From contig SCFE01000002.1 in assembly GCA_004352715.1 (NCBI GenBank), positions 1,070,383-1,134,382 of the forward strand: DNA of 64,000 nt. Direction: 5' to 3'. The position numbers and the translations under genes were made by a program. The DNA is from Hofstenia miamia (taxonomy: Eukaryota; Xenacoelomorpha; Acoela). The stretch's first letter is position 1. Every line of letters starts with the position of its first letter. The notes under the pieces are model-generated. The model was not told where the DNA came from and made no database searches. It saw only the letters and a program-made list of their open reading frames with translations. Shown here piece after piece: positions 43,281 to 55,056 of this stretch.

Positions 43281-44899
43281 GCTTAGTAGAATAAACTTTT
43301 CAATGCAACTCATTTATTTTAGTTTATTTTAGGCGTAAAAGAGGTTTTCCCTGGCAAGCCCTTTTGAAACTGTTATAGGCGGTTAGGTTATTATACTAGG
43401 AAGCCTCTTAAAATGTTCTCACTACATATTTCTCTTATAATAAACTGCAAATTGCTCAATCTAAACTTCGAAAATTATTTTTTATAGGCCCCACTTATTG
43501 AAAACCTTTAATCAGTTTTATTAAGTTTTGGAAATAAGTAGAAATATGTGAACTATTTTGGGACTATCTTGGAAAGGCTCATACAAAGACGAACTGACTG
43601 ATTCTGACAGAAAAATGTGTTACTTTTTATCGAAAATTTTACAGCGCTTAACAAACGCATTCGAAATATAGAAGCGAGCAGATCACGTTTTTTATTTGAA
43701 ATATTTTATCATTGTTAAAAAAATTTGTATCTTCAAATATTCTTGAAGCCCAATAGAGATTAATTTTAGCTTGGTATTCCATTGAAATGCATATTCAAAT
43801 TTGAGAGATATTATGGGGTGAATTTTGAAGAAATCGTTTGCATTTTTTATTCTCATATAGATTTTATCACTTTGCAGGGCTTCCGCTCTTGCTCTTAACA
43901 GCTAAATAAGCTTTTAACAGCAATCAACCGTTTTGCTGTTACCAGCTTCGATATTTTCTTACGTAATCCTTAGATAGGATAAATAAATAATCGTAGCGAG
44001 GTTCCGACATTGCATGGATAGGAGACAATAACATTGTTTTTAAGCAGAGTTAAAAGATAAACTATGTACTGTAAAAGAGACTATTAAAATCTACTAAGCA
44101 GTTAATTCAAAGCGAATTTTAACATGGATATGATATTTGTGAAACATCTAACTCAAAAAACAAAATAACTATGGAATATACAAACATGAATAAAAGCAGA
44201 AATAAAACCTGATGCTCATCAGAATAAATGGCAACAAGTCATCTGCTGCATCACTGTGCAAATCCTCTAACATTATAATATCCGGTGCTTTGTAAATGTC
44301 TTGAAAATTGTACCAAATGAAAAGTTCATCATCCATTCTAGAATTTGAAAAAGCGCGAGAAGTGGAAAGTTATAATTGCGCACAACATTCAAAACAAATT
44401 TGAAATCACTGACGACAATAAATTGATATCCCTGAATCTCCAATTATAAAATATAATTGATACGTTGACGTACGTGAGGCTCCAATTATCTTTTTCAATG
44501 ATTTCAACACTGGTCCAAATTCTTGCCGTCTTTGATGCATTTTTGAGGGATTGATAGATTGTGTTTTATTTGCTGTCTGCTATTAACAGCAGCGTTGCTG
44601 GGAGCCTTTTCAATTTGTAAATAAACTTCTAGTTAAATGGGAAGACCGAATCAAATTCGTTGATAAAACAGCATGGAAAGTATGTCATCGTGAAATTCCA
44701 TCTAAATTAGGATCACTCGTATATTCGGTCTACGATTGCTATAACAATTCTCTTCTGAAATTTTATCTTAGCAAAACAAAGGAATTAACTTCATTCACTA
44801 AATTTTTTTTCATTACCTCTGAAATGTGTGTAGAAAATATTCCAATTCAACGTCTAGGCTCATGGAAGCTTCTTATTTGAGTATTCTTAACTTGGATGA
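43281..44899. other. Non-coding, nothing recognised
   Basis: AT-rich sequence without a convincing exon, RNA gene or element end. Confidence 0.5.
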
Positions 44900-45200
44900 A
44901 AACATGAATTATATTTTTAAAAAGCCACAAAAATATTTCACTGTATTACTCTAAAAGATCTGGCCATCAACTTGGGAATTAGTTTCAATATATAAGAACA
45001 GAACATGATTCGTCCACTATTGGAATATTGCTCTTCTGTTTGGATTTATGCATTAACACATAAAGAAATTACCACAATTAAGCGTAGTCAGAGACGGGCA
45101 TTTAAAATCATAAGATCTCGTTAAATTTCGTAGAAGCGTGCAATGCGTACAATGCTTAACACTTAATCAACATAGAGAATAAGGTCAACATTACTACGGT
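44900..45200 (+). pseudogene. Non-LTR reverse transcriptase C-terminal fragment (element D)
   Basis: At about 45,004 the plus strand reads MIRPLLEYCSSVWIYALTHK, then IKRSQRRAFKIIRS. This matches the R-P-x-L-E-Y ... V-W and I-x-x-x-Q-x-R-A blocks downstream of the catalytic domain in many non-LTR elements. The preceding 100 bp (SGHQLG, about 44,960) fits in a shifted frame. Stops follow at about 45,123. It is a short, dead fragment. Confidence 0.55.
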
Positions 45201-45826
45201 TTCGCCACATGGTAAAGCAGTAGCGAGAATTTGGCATTTGTGCTAACAATAAACACGCCTAAATGTTTGTTAAAAGCCTAATATGTTTTCTACAGAATAC
45301 TAAATAATTTCCTAAAAAAGCATATGCATGTATGTTTTATTTTCACTACCTATGAGGCTATTGCTTGCCTTTCTAATAGAAACACAAATTCACTTCACAT
45401 CGAATGCAATTTTCAAGCAAATATTGAAATATTGTGTAAATATTTCGTTTCAACCAGAAAACAATTTACTTAACGAATTTTGTCGATTGAATAATATATT
45501 TATGCTAAAAAAATATTGGAAATCAATAATAAATCAAATGTATATGTAAAAGAACACATATTCAAGCAAAGAAACTTTTAGACAGAAGGGAATTTAAATA
45601 TAAAGTTCCCTTTTTTTAAAATATTTTTCTGAAAATATAGGTATCAGCTCATTTAAAAAATCCTAACCGCGCCCATTTATTCAAACACATACGCTTTTTC
45701 GGCTATCTGTGTGATATCAACTTCCTCCTTAGACTATTTTAAACACTGATTTGAAATTGTGCATTCTTAGAGAATGAAAAATATTATATATAATATGATA
45801 TCTCAAAAGAAAATTGAACTTAATTC

Positions 45827-45960
45827 TTAAACCCCGTTTACAACTGGTTCAACATGAGCAATTCGTCAAGCGAATTTAATAGCGCATAGTCGCGTTTGCA
45901 TTTGTTCATCATGTGCAATGAGTTTGACGATCTCAATAGATTCTTAATGTAAGCACCCCA
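45827..45960. mobile_element. MITE end, ACCCCGTTTACAAC family
   Basis: TTA is followed by AACCCCGTTTACAACTGGTT and the palindromic block AATTCGTCAAGCGAATT shared with 20,857-20,965. The right end was not found. Confidence 0.4.
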
Positions 45961-46323
45961 AAAATGGAAAGCGAAAGCGCACGGATGAGAGGAACGGAAT
46001 ATTTTCGATTATACGATGGGGGTTCTCATTGTCGACTTACTCGGTACAGGTGTTCTGAAATTTGCTTCCTATCTTTCTTCAACATGTTTGTAGCTAGTAT
46101 TTACTTAGTAATTCTTAATAACAAAGATACGTTCGTTTAAATCTAAAGTCCTTCGCTGCATTTTCAAGAATGAGGTTCCTGAAGCGCGCATTAATAGTAA
46201 CGAGGATAACGTAAATTGACATGTGGTTGTTGTAAATTGACATTTAAATATTTGTAAATACTAAATATATCTATTAAATTTGTTGTTTTTGATGTACAAT
46301 TTTCATTTAACTTTGTGATTTAA

Positions 46324-46387
46324 NNNNNNNNNNNNNNNNNNNNNNNNNNNNNNNNNNNNNNNNNNNNNNNNNNNNNNNNNNNNNNNN
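46324..46387. other. Assembly gap (64 N)
   Basis: This short gap lies inside the right-arm pogo-like element. The sequence on its left is not recognisable as the rest of that element, so the join is suspect. Confidence 0.95.
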
Positions 46388-46838
46388 ACTCAGCGTTAAC
46401 TTGTGCACGTGCTCGTTTGATATTCCCAGCGGTTCTACGGGAAAGATGGTTACGTGCTATGAAAGAACGAATAAATTCATCACCTGGAACGTTGCTTTGA
46501 AATCTGCTTTCTACCCTCCCTCTCCGATCCAGGTAGCTTTTAATTAATAGTTTAACATCCATTGGGGTGAGAGGATAACCCCAGTTGCTGACTTCGGCAA
46601 GAGTCTTCACAATTGTTGTCTCCTCCACAGGAAAAAGCACAGAAGGTCTGCCAACGGCACCAGCATGGGCCTTGCTAAGTCTATTTTGTAAAGTGCTCCT
46701 AGTGACATTAAAAGTTTTGCTGGCTTTTGCCTGGGACATTCCATTCTTTACTGCATTTATGACTGCTTCCAAATCTTTTGGGTTGTATGCCTGATAGCGG
46801 CGTTTTCCCTGTCCTTTCTTGTATGTGCGAGGCATCAT
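46388..46838 (-). pseudogene. pogo-like transposase N-terminus (partial, enters gap)
   Basis: The start ATG is at 46,838 (a second in-frame ATG follows), just after the acceptor TCTTTTTCAG of a 5' leader intron. The protein begins MPRTYKKGQGKRRYQAYNPK. Residues 15-60 form a psq-type helix-turn-helix (DLEAVINAVKNGMSQAKASK, then FNVTRSTLQNRL). GRPSVLFPVEE and a CENP-B-like second DNA-binding region (LLIKSYL, DEFIRSFIARN) follow. It is open for about 150 codons to the gap edge with no stop, so this copy may have been intact here. The catalytic DDE domain is not in the assembly. Confidence 0.75.
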
Positions 46839-47549
46839 TCTGAAAAAGATAAGCACATGAAACGAATTGAATAACGCAGTCTAATATATACTAAGAACGT
46901 ATAATTTTCAAAACGATATATTTGCCCTGAGTATTGCGCAACATTTAAATACCAACATTTGTGCTTTAACAACACACAATTGCGTATAAAATTTTCGGCA
47001 TAACATACGGGAAGGTTTAATAACTTGAACCAAAGCGACCAGGGGACTTCCACTTCCATCCGAGAAGTTACCCGGGATTTTCTCTTCGTTTCATCATAAT
47101 TTTAAATATCACTATATATTAAAGCAGTAACTACTCACCGAATATATGGACGAACACTTCCGTATTCCAAAAAATCAATAATTTACTGCCAAATCTTGAA
47201 TTTTATCGGTTGAAAATCATTACTCGTCTTGAGATAAACTTTGTCGACAACGCGGAGGCCATAACAGGCTCGTTCGTAGGTTACATTAACAGTAATCAAT
47301 TAAATAATCATTACTGTTCCAAATATGCAAATGAGATTGCATATTTTGCGAAAAATCCTTAAATAATTAATTAATAAGCATAATAAGCTTTAGTTTTCTA
47401 TGAAAACTAAACTTTTGATTTGTTTACTAAATATAAAAAAATAAAAATCTAGATTTCAACAGAGCGCCATCTAATTGTTACCTGAATTGTAATAGTATGT
47501 TGCAGGGTGCCAAAGTTACCCTGCATGCCAAAGTTACCCCGTCTTACGG
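46388..47549 (-). mobile_element. pogo-like DNA transposon, 5' half (right arm copy)
   Basis: The terminus CCGTAAGACGGGGTAACTTT begins at 47,549, next to TA (47,550-47,551). Reading on the minus strand: an untranslated leader exon (47,549-47,139), a 299-bp intron (donor GTGAGT at 47,138, acceptor CAG ending 46,840), then the transposase start. The leader matches the left-arm copy (21,877-22,277) apart from a few substitutions and two indels. The element is cut off by the 64-N gap. Confidence 0.8.
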
Positions 47550-50159
47550 TATAAAACGAGTGTAGTATCTGTAGAGATATATAGAATAGGTCGATGATTT
47601 GACTTGATTCATTTCAGTGAGCTAAAAGATCCTGCACCACTAAACCTGCAAGAATCAAACATTGATGCTTTTATGGAATTGCTACCTACTTAACAATAGT
47701 ATTCATCACTGAATGTAACAGAAAGATCATGGCAATTTCTGTATTTCACATGACATTTACTGTTAGAATTGGATTTATGTAAATACTCCTTTGATTACTA
47801 TCAAAATCTTGCTCAATTGATAAGAAGTTTAATTGCAAATAATTAAAAGAAATTCTATGGTGTCGCCATGGTTTCTTTTATCTTTTACATGGTTTTCATC
47901 AAATTATGCAACTAAAATCCTAGCCATTCATTCCTGTAGCTGTATTATATTTGAATTAATATTAAAGTAAACTTTTCCTGGATCGATTTACACCCTAATC
48001 CGTCACCAACAATTATATACAGAATTTCTCGGTGTACTCTGGCGTATTTGCATATTCCCCCATTTTTCAAGCTGACAAAGGCAAAGCTAAAATATATTTA
48101 GGTGGTCAGTTGACCACCGTAGTTACGGCTCTGCACCAGAGATGAAACCGGCCAGGCCTGGCAATTTACCGGCCTGCAGCCGCTTTTAAATTTCAGGAAA
48201 GGCCGGAAAATTACTGGCTAAAATGATTAAAAATACTTCTTGTTTTACCTTATAAAGAGAGACTATTTTGCTTAGTTTTAGAGGTATTCCTATGAAAATT
48301 TAAATTCAAGTTTCAGCAATCTACAGTTTTGCAATTAGGGGATAATTATATTTTCTTTCTGGAATCTCTCAATAATTTACTATAACTTGAACTGTTCTGC
48401 TTTTTGAAAAGGTAATTTGACCAACGAAAAAGGAACCAATGCAAACAGGAGCTTTTAATATAGAACTCCTCAAATGCAATCAACATGAGGAATAGGTGAA
48501 AACGTGTCCATGCGCTATTGAATTCGCTTGACGAATTCCTCAAGTTGAATCAGTGTAAACGGGGCTTTACAATTGTTCATTGTACAAAGTGTGTTGCAAA
48601 CGGATTATTTTTCCGTTGTGAAATGGAAGTGGATCAGAGTTGAAAGTAGGTTGCCATTTATTTAAATACCAAAGTGCAAATTTAACAAAGTATCTCTCCC
48701 CACATGATAGGTACCTAGCTAGATATTATGAGTTGCGGTGCTTTATTGTCTAATTTTTTAGGGAAGTTAGGAATTCCAAAAGGAATGCTCCGCAACTTGA
48801 AGAAGCGAAGCTGAAATTAATTTATCACAGTATTCAATTTTGGGACCAGGTTCATATCACACCCACATAATTTAGGCCTATATCCTGCACATAACAATTC
48901 CGACCCAGGTTCCAACCCTTGATGGATTTCACAACAGAAAATGTATTTTTCAATTGAATGTGAAAAAAATACCTTCAACGCAACGGATCTCAGTAAAGTA
49001 AAGAAAACTGTCTAGTTGAAAGAAGAGCTTTCATCAAGTCTAGTAGGGCCGTAGGGCATAATACTTATTAGGAGGATCTATTATAATTTAAGATGGTGTT
49101 GAGTCAATCAAATGCTTTTTTATAAGCAACTCTGAATACCAGTATTTTTTCGCCTAATTGTATTCAGCGTCACATGCCGATGATTTGATCAGTTTTTTAA
49201 TAATAATTATTAATAATAATTAATTCAGAAAGTAAATGTGATAACAAGAAAAAAATTTTCAATATCTGTTAGGGAAAAAGACATAAAAAAATTTAATCGA
49301 GTTTTTTCAATACCGGATTTTTTCGATCGAAGTGTTTCTTTGGCATTTCGAGATCTGTTTGGTAAAAAATTTTTAAGTTTTTCATCTTCCTGAGAATATA
49401 TTTGATATCATATTTTCCTTAATAACTGAAGAACTGTCCTTGTAGTTTTAATAGTTCTAAATTTATAGCTTTCTTTTGAAGAGTGACATTTTTTTTCCGA
49501 TAAATATCCTTTTTCCGATAAAATTATCCTTTTTATCAAATCCGTCTTCTCAGTTTAGATCACTCTATATGCTTAAAGTAAATGTATAATTATGTTGAAC
49601 AATTTTATCGTGTTCGCTTAAAGGTGAGTTCAGACGAGAACCTTTTGATGTACATATATCATTTGATATACGTCAATAAGATGCTCGTCTGAACGCACTT
49701 TATTCAAATTAGCATACATCAAAAAGATGCTCGTCTGAACGCACATTATTCATTTCAACGATCAGTAATTAACGATTTTGTTTTGGGGACAGATTGTCTC
49801 AAGTAGCCGTGAGTCTGAAAATACGAGGATTTTGAAGCTCAAAAATTTTAACTTCAAAATGACCCCTGACGATATTGAATTCTAAATATTCGAATTTTTT
49901 TAACAAAATCACTTATTCCTTTCAATGAAGTAAATTTGCTACTGAATTGTCAATATATTTTACATGCATGTAGAACTAATTCAAATTACTTATAAAACAG
50001 AATTCAAGCATTTATTGAAATTTAATTATATTGTTCAATTGTATAATTACAAGGAAACTTTTAGGGCCCGGCGGAACAAACATTTTGGGAGTCGGTTCGG
50101 TTTGATTCACATAAAATACCGTGGGATCGGTATGACTATGAAAAATCAATAGTATATTT

Positions 50160-50163
<4 letters not shown>
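47139..50163. repeat. Large inverted repeat, right arm (~3.0 kb)
   Basis: The reverse complement of 19,263-22,277 (see left arm). It carries the same MITE (about 49,619-49,747), the same 65-codon ORF (48,543-48,346) and the same TA insertion site of the pogo-like element. It ends outward in (TA)n at 50,164. Confidence 0.9.

Positions 50164-50245
<82 letters not shown>
50164..50245. repeat. (TA)n microsatellite at the outer edge of the right arm
   Basis: About 80 bp of pure TA repeat. The flank beyond it has no similarity to the flank outside the left arm. Confidence 0.9.
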
Positions 50246-50247
<2 letters not shown>

Positions 50248-50520
50248 AATATAATGTTAAAACCGTCATTCTCGAGCTGCTTAAAACCAAAAATCACGTT
50301 TACGAGCGTTGCTTAGCTTTTTGTAGGCCTAGGATTTCTAAGTGATTTTCATGATTTTTTGGAAAATTTCAAAATTTGCGAAATGTTGATGGACGCTAGC
50401 AACCCCTTAATATTGACCGATTTTACTCAAACTTGGATATTTGTTTAGTCTTAGGGAGCCTCAGAAATAACGGGGCTGGAAAGGAAAGATTTGAATAAAA
50501 AAATTGAGGACCACCCTAAT
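50246..50520. mobile_element. Probable transposon end
   Basis: A less AT-rich block ending ATTGAGGACCACCCTAATATATAT. A similar end (CAGGACCACCTTAATATATA) precedes the second direct repeat at 9330-9360, suggesting a shared element terminus. No protein is encoded. Confidence 0.3.
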
Positions 50521-51696
50521 ATATATACATGATAAAGACAAAATTATTTGAAACAAAATACATCATTTTTAGATATTGAATTGCATAATTTAGAAATATT
50601 TAGAATTGAATAAGCATGGGTGCCAGATAAAGATTTAGGTTGAGATGCCAAGATTGCAAAAAAGGCATTTAAAATATTTTGAGTGCTTGTCTTTGGAAAA
50701 AGAAGGACTTCAAATGTTGATACAATTCCAGAATAATTTTTATTATCTGTTTCCGCCAGATGAACATAAAAAATTACGGCGTAACATATAATCGAATAAT
50801 AAATCACAATGATCCCTGTCTCAGGTGAAATTGAAAAGTTGGTCTCCGTCTCGGTCTCCTACTGAGCCTGTCTCCTATTGTTTGTTATCCTCGACTACCA
50901 CTAGTCTGGTGNAGCAAAGCCTAGCCTCCCTCTTTTTGGAGCAGAGCAGAATGAACCTATTGCTATTAATATTGTTTAGTTACACGATAAATAAATGGTC
51001 AATGGCCCTATTTACATAACTTTCACATCAAAATAAATATGCAATTAACCAGAATTCCGCTAGATGTTAAATTTAACCTGAATTGGGTTTGAATTTATTT
51101 CCACACTCGAGTATTTAAACATGAAGGAATTACGAATTACAATTGACCACTGTTTGGCTAGATGTTTAACATTACTAACATTTATTTACCCGGCATAATT
51201 TTAGACCATTTTAGCAGCTGAAACAGTTAGTAGCAGTAAACCAGACAAGACTCATACTGTGTTATGTGCACACACGCAGCCCTGGTTGAACGCGTTTAGG
51301 AGCCTGCTATTGCTGTGGAATATGGGCGTTAGTTTACTAATGCTTATGGCCAACAAGAAACATAGTTTCTTAGTCAGCCTTAATAATGGCTGCATATGGT
51401 TAGGTGAGACAGTTATTATATTAAGGTCATGTATGTTAAAACATATTTCTCATTTCAATTTGAGCTAAGATAACTAAATATATATAATAGATATACGATA
51501 ATATTTCAAGTAAAAGTTTCTGATAGTATTAACTAGTATTCCTATTACTACCATAAAGTGTTAAGAAATCGATCAATGACGACTTGTTATATGGCTTGTT
51601 TAAAAATATATTAAAAATTTTCATTGATTCTTTTAAAGTTTGAATAAATATTAATATATACTTCACGAGCCACTTTTGCATAATCCTAGCTATGTG
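50521..51696. other. Non-coding, nothing recognised
   Basis: One ambiguous base lies at 50,912. Around 50,825-50,900 there is a CTC/GTCTC-rich stretch (GTCTCCGTCTCGGTCTCC). No gene was recognised. Confidence 0.5.
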
Positions 51697-52696
51697 NNNN
51701 NNNNNNNNNNNNNNNNNNNNNNNNNNNNNNNNNNNNNNNNNNNNNNNNNNNNNNNNNNNNNNNNNNNNNNNNNNNNNNNNNNNNNNNNNNNNNNNNNNNN
51801 NNNNNNNNNNNNNNNNNNNNNNNNNNNNNNNNNNNNNNNNNNNNNNNNNNNNNNNNNNNNNNNNNNNNNNNNNNNNNNNNNNNNNNNNNNNNNNNNNNNN
51901 NNNNNNNNNNNNNNNNNNNNNNNNNNNNNNNNNNNNNNNNNNNNNNNNNNNNNNNNNNNNNNNNNNNNNNNNNNNNNNNNNNNNNNNNNNNNNNNNNNNN
52001 NNNNNNNNNNNNNNNNNNNNNNNNNNNNNNNNNNNNNNNNNNNNNNNNNNNNNNNNNNNNNNNNNNNNNNNNNNNNNNNNNNNNNNNNNNNNNNNNNNNN
52101 NNNNNNNNNNNNNNNNNNNNNNNNNNNNNNNNNNNNNNNNNNNNNNNNNNNNNNNNNNNNNNNNNNNNNNNNNNNNNNNNNNNNNNNNNNNNNNNNNNNN
52201 NNNNNNNNNNNNNNNNNNNNNNNNNNNNNNNNNNNNNNNNNNNNNNNNNNNNNNNNNNNNNNNNNNNNNNNNNNNNNNNNNNNNNNNNNNNNNNNNNNNN
52301 NNNNNNNNNNNNNNNNNNNNNNNNNNNNNNNNNNNNNNNNNNNNNNNNNNNNNNNNNNNNNNNNNNNNNNNNNNNNNNNNNNNNNNNNNNNNNNNNNNNN
52401 NNNNNNNNNNNNNNNNNNNNNNNNNNNNNNNNNNNNNNNNNNNNNNNNNNNNNNNNNNNNNNNNNNNNNNNNNNNNNNNNNNNNNNNNNNNNNNNNNNNN
52501 NNNNNNNNNNNNNNNNNNNNNNNNNNNNNNNNNNNNNNNNNNNNNNNNNNNNNNNNNNNNNNNNNNNNNNNNNNNNNNNNNNNNNNNNNNNNNNNNNNNN
52601 NNNNNNNNNNNNNNNNNNNNNNNNNNNNNNNNNNNNNNNNNNNNNNNNNNNNNNNNNNNNNNNNNNNNNNNNNNNNNNNNNNNNNNNNNNNNNNNN
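51697..52696. other. Assembly gap (1000 N)
   Basis: Exactly 1000 Ns. ORFs reported across it are artefacts. Confidence 0.99.
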
Positions 52697-52974
52697 GCGA
52701 GATTCTACACAATGCAATGTATATAGGTGAGTGTAATGTGTGTTATAACAAAGTATATATTACAAAATGCAACACAATGTATATTAGGAAAAATTAGTCA
52801 TTATATAAAACAAAGTAAATTTGGGTGTGAATCATTTAACCAGGTCCGAATGTGCTAATTAGAAACTAATAGTGAGCTGTCAGCCGGTTACCCCCGAGCT
52901 GTCAAGAAAGCTTTGTGAGCTGTCAAAACAAGAAGGTGATTCACTAATTATCATTTGCAAACACCCCTCAATAT

Positions 52975-53100
52975 CTGTGAGTCAGCACTCAAACCACCAT
53001 CGCCAATATTCACAGTCTGTCAGGTGACATGTGACGTCATAAGCTCTCGACCAATCAGAGGCGTTTTTGCGTGTTCAAGCCTCGTCTTCTTACACTACTA
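52975..53100 (+). promoter_or_regulatory. Second copy of the CRE/CCAAT promoter-like module
   Basis: It contains CATCGCCAATATTCACAG, TGTGACGTCATAAG (a CRE) and CTCTCGACCAATCAGA, then CTTCTTACACTACTAGTAA. These correspond to CCGCCAATATCCACGG, TGACGTCA, CTCTCGACCAATCAGA and CTTCTACTACTAAG at 1225-1400, though the CRE sits in a different order. No convincing ORF follows here. Upstream (52,870-52,930) the word GAGCTGTCA occurs three times. Confidence 0.35.
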
Positions 53101-53289
53101 GTAACCTTTGTATTCAACACATACGTTTGCACAACTTTTAAATTTTAAAATAAAAATCCATTTTAAAAATTGAGCTGACGAAAGCTAGGAGACTATTGTA
53201 TTAACTACAGAATTCTGGGTAATACATCTCTCGTATACCTGACTTTGTTGGGACAAGTGAAACCCTATTGTATTTCATAATGTGAATGT

Positions 53290-54110
53290 ACAACAATGCC
53301 AAATAATGCTAAAGAAACTTGTTGAGAACCATAAGGGCAACGCCTGAATCGTCCCAAAGAGTACGTCCATGCAGTGGTTCCTGGTTGATGCTAACACTCA
53401 GAGGGCGCGTCGGTGTGCAGGTTCCCGAACCTACATCAGACATTAAAATCAGGGTACAGAAGGTACCACCATATTTACTTTGTACATATGGGGGCGGTAA
53501 TGGTCGGGAAGCCTATCTGTTCTAATATTTTGGAGACTGACGCGACACAGTGGAAACACTGTTAGCAAGACTGCTACTGGCACCAGTTAGGATGCATCTC
53601 ATAGGGTAGTCATTCAGAGGGGAAACTCTCTGTTTTTAGCCTAAAGAAATAGGCTTAGGCCAGCGTTTGCTGTGCCTTCCTGTGAGGCAGCTTTGTTGTG
53701 CCACAGGTAGTTATGATCCAACACAATCAGACCTGCTGAACGGCGTTTGCAACTTCACTAGATGCTTGCATTCAGTGAGCCAGCTACTCCAATATAATTT
53801 TCGGATCTTTGTAGCCGCCAGCAGGCCCTCTCTAAAGTTACCACCGTTAGTAGCCTTGGATGGCCAAAGTGGGAGAGGTGCAACCCTCTCAACTGAAGTT
53901 CGGCATTCGACTTCACTCTGCTGATCAGACTCAACACAGATCAGCACTATGCGTGCCAGGGTTCACCAGAGGTTTCCACAATCAAACCGGCTTGGTACAC
54001 TTCTAAGGACTAAGGCCCGCACCCGGATCGTGTAATCACCCACTTATCAGTCTGTCGACTGTTTGAGTAACCCCACCACAGTTGGTAATCAAAACGTGTG
54101 GCTCATTCGC
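53290..54110. other. GC-rich segment of unknown nature
   Basis: About 800 bp that is much richer in G+C (near half, by eye) than anything around it. Overlapping short ORFs run on both strands (53,319-53,525 and 53,667-53,924 plus; 53,947-53,711 minus). None has a recognisable domain. There are no rRNA or tRNA hallmarks that I can identify; GGTTCCCGAACC (53,419) is a palindrome, not a proper B box. It could be part of an LTR element, a structured-RNA-derived SINE, or foreign DNA. Confidence 0.4.
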
Positions 54111-55020
54111 TAAATATTTTAATGTCAACAGTAGTAAGAGTTCTCAATGAAACTGAAATGCATGTAAATTTGCTTTGCAACTACAAACCTTGTAAGGATA
54201 AGTATGATAAATGCGATTGAGAGGTTGAAAAATATTTAATAAGCACACAAACTTAGTTAAAGAAACTCTCTATTACAATTAGGGTTCACATAATTTCAAC
54301 TGAGACTATTTCAACAAATTAATAACAACATGGGCATTCGTATTAGGGAACATGTTTGAAGGCAATGTTAAACATTTCTATTAAAGCGCATTGCTGTAGC
54401 TGAAATACGTGAAAAGATTAACTATTTTTCTTTGAAAAACTCTAATATTTGAAAAAGTTCTATATTACCTCATATCCTAACGTTCATGTAATTATATTGC
54501 TTCGAGCATATGCAAGCAACAAAGAATTTTTACTGTTTCTTGATATGAGCATAGATCTCCCAAACCCATTGATGTGTCAGAGATCATGGGGGCCTCCATG
54601 GGACGGAACAGGATTGCGGATGGATTAAAAGCGAAAATGTTATTGTTTTTTCAGATATAAACATTTGTATATTTTTTCAAAAACCATTAAAATTTATTAA
54701 GTCAATGGAGCGAAATAGGTTAATAAGTTTTTGATTCTTTTAGAAATTGAACTTACGAAAAGTATAATTAAAAAACATTTTACATTGTTATTGTATTTAA
54801 CCTCACTTAGCATTGGAAAATAAATATGTAACAAATAATCATACGTAAATTTTTTTTTGCTAATACCAAACAATTATTTCTCTAATAGAATGTCTCAAAT
54901 GTGGTTGCAATTGATAATTGTTCGAACTTAGTTTGATTTCGTTTCCAATATTAGAACAATACAAGCATTCAAACTTCTTAATTTTTATGAAATTTATTAA
55001 ATCTTTAAGTGTAAGTCCGA

Positions 55021-55056
<36 letters not shown>

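Noticed and set aside
53319-53947. rRNA, tRNA or 5S-derived gene in the GC-rich segment
   Set aside because: I could not find a cloverleaf, paired A and B boxes, or conserved rRNA core strings. TTCCTGGTTGATG only vaguely resembles the start of 18S.
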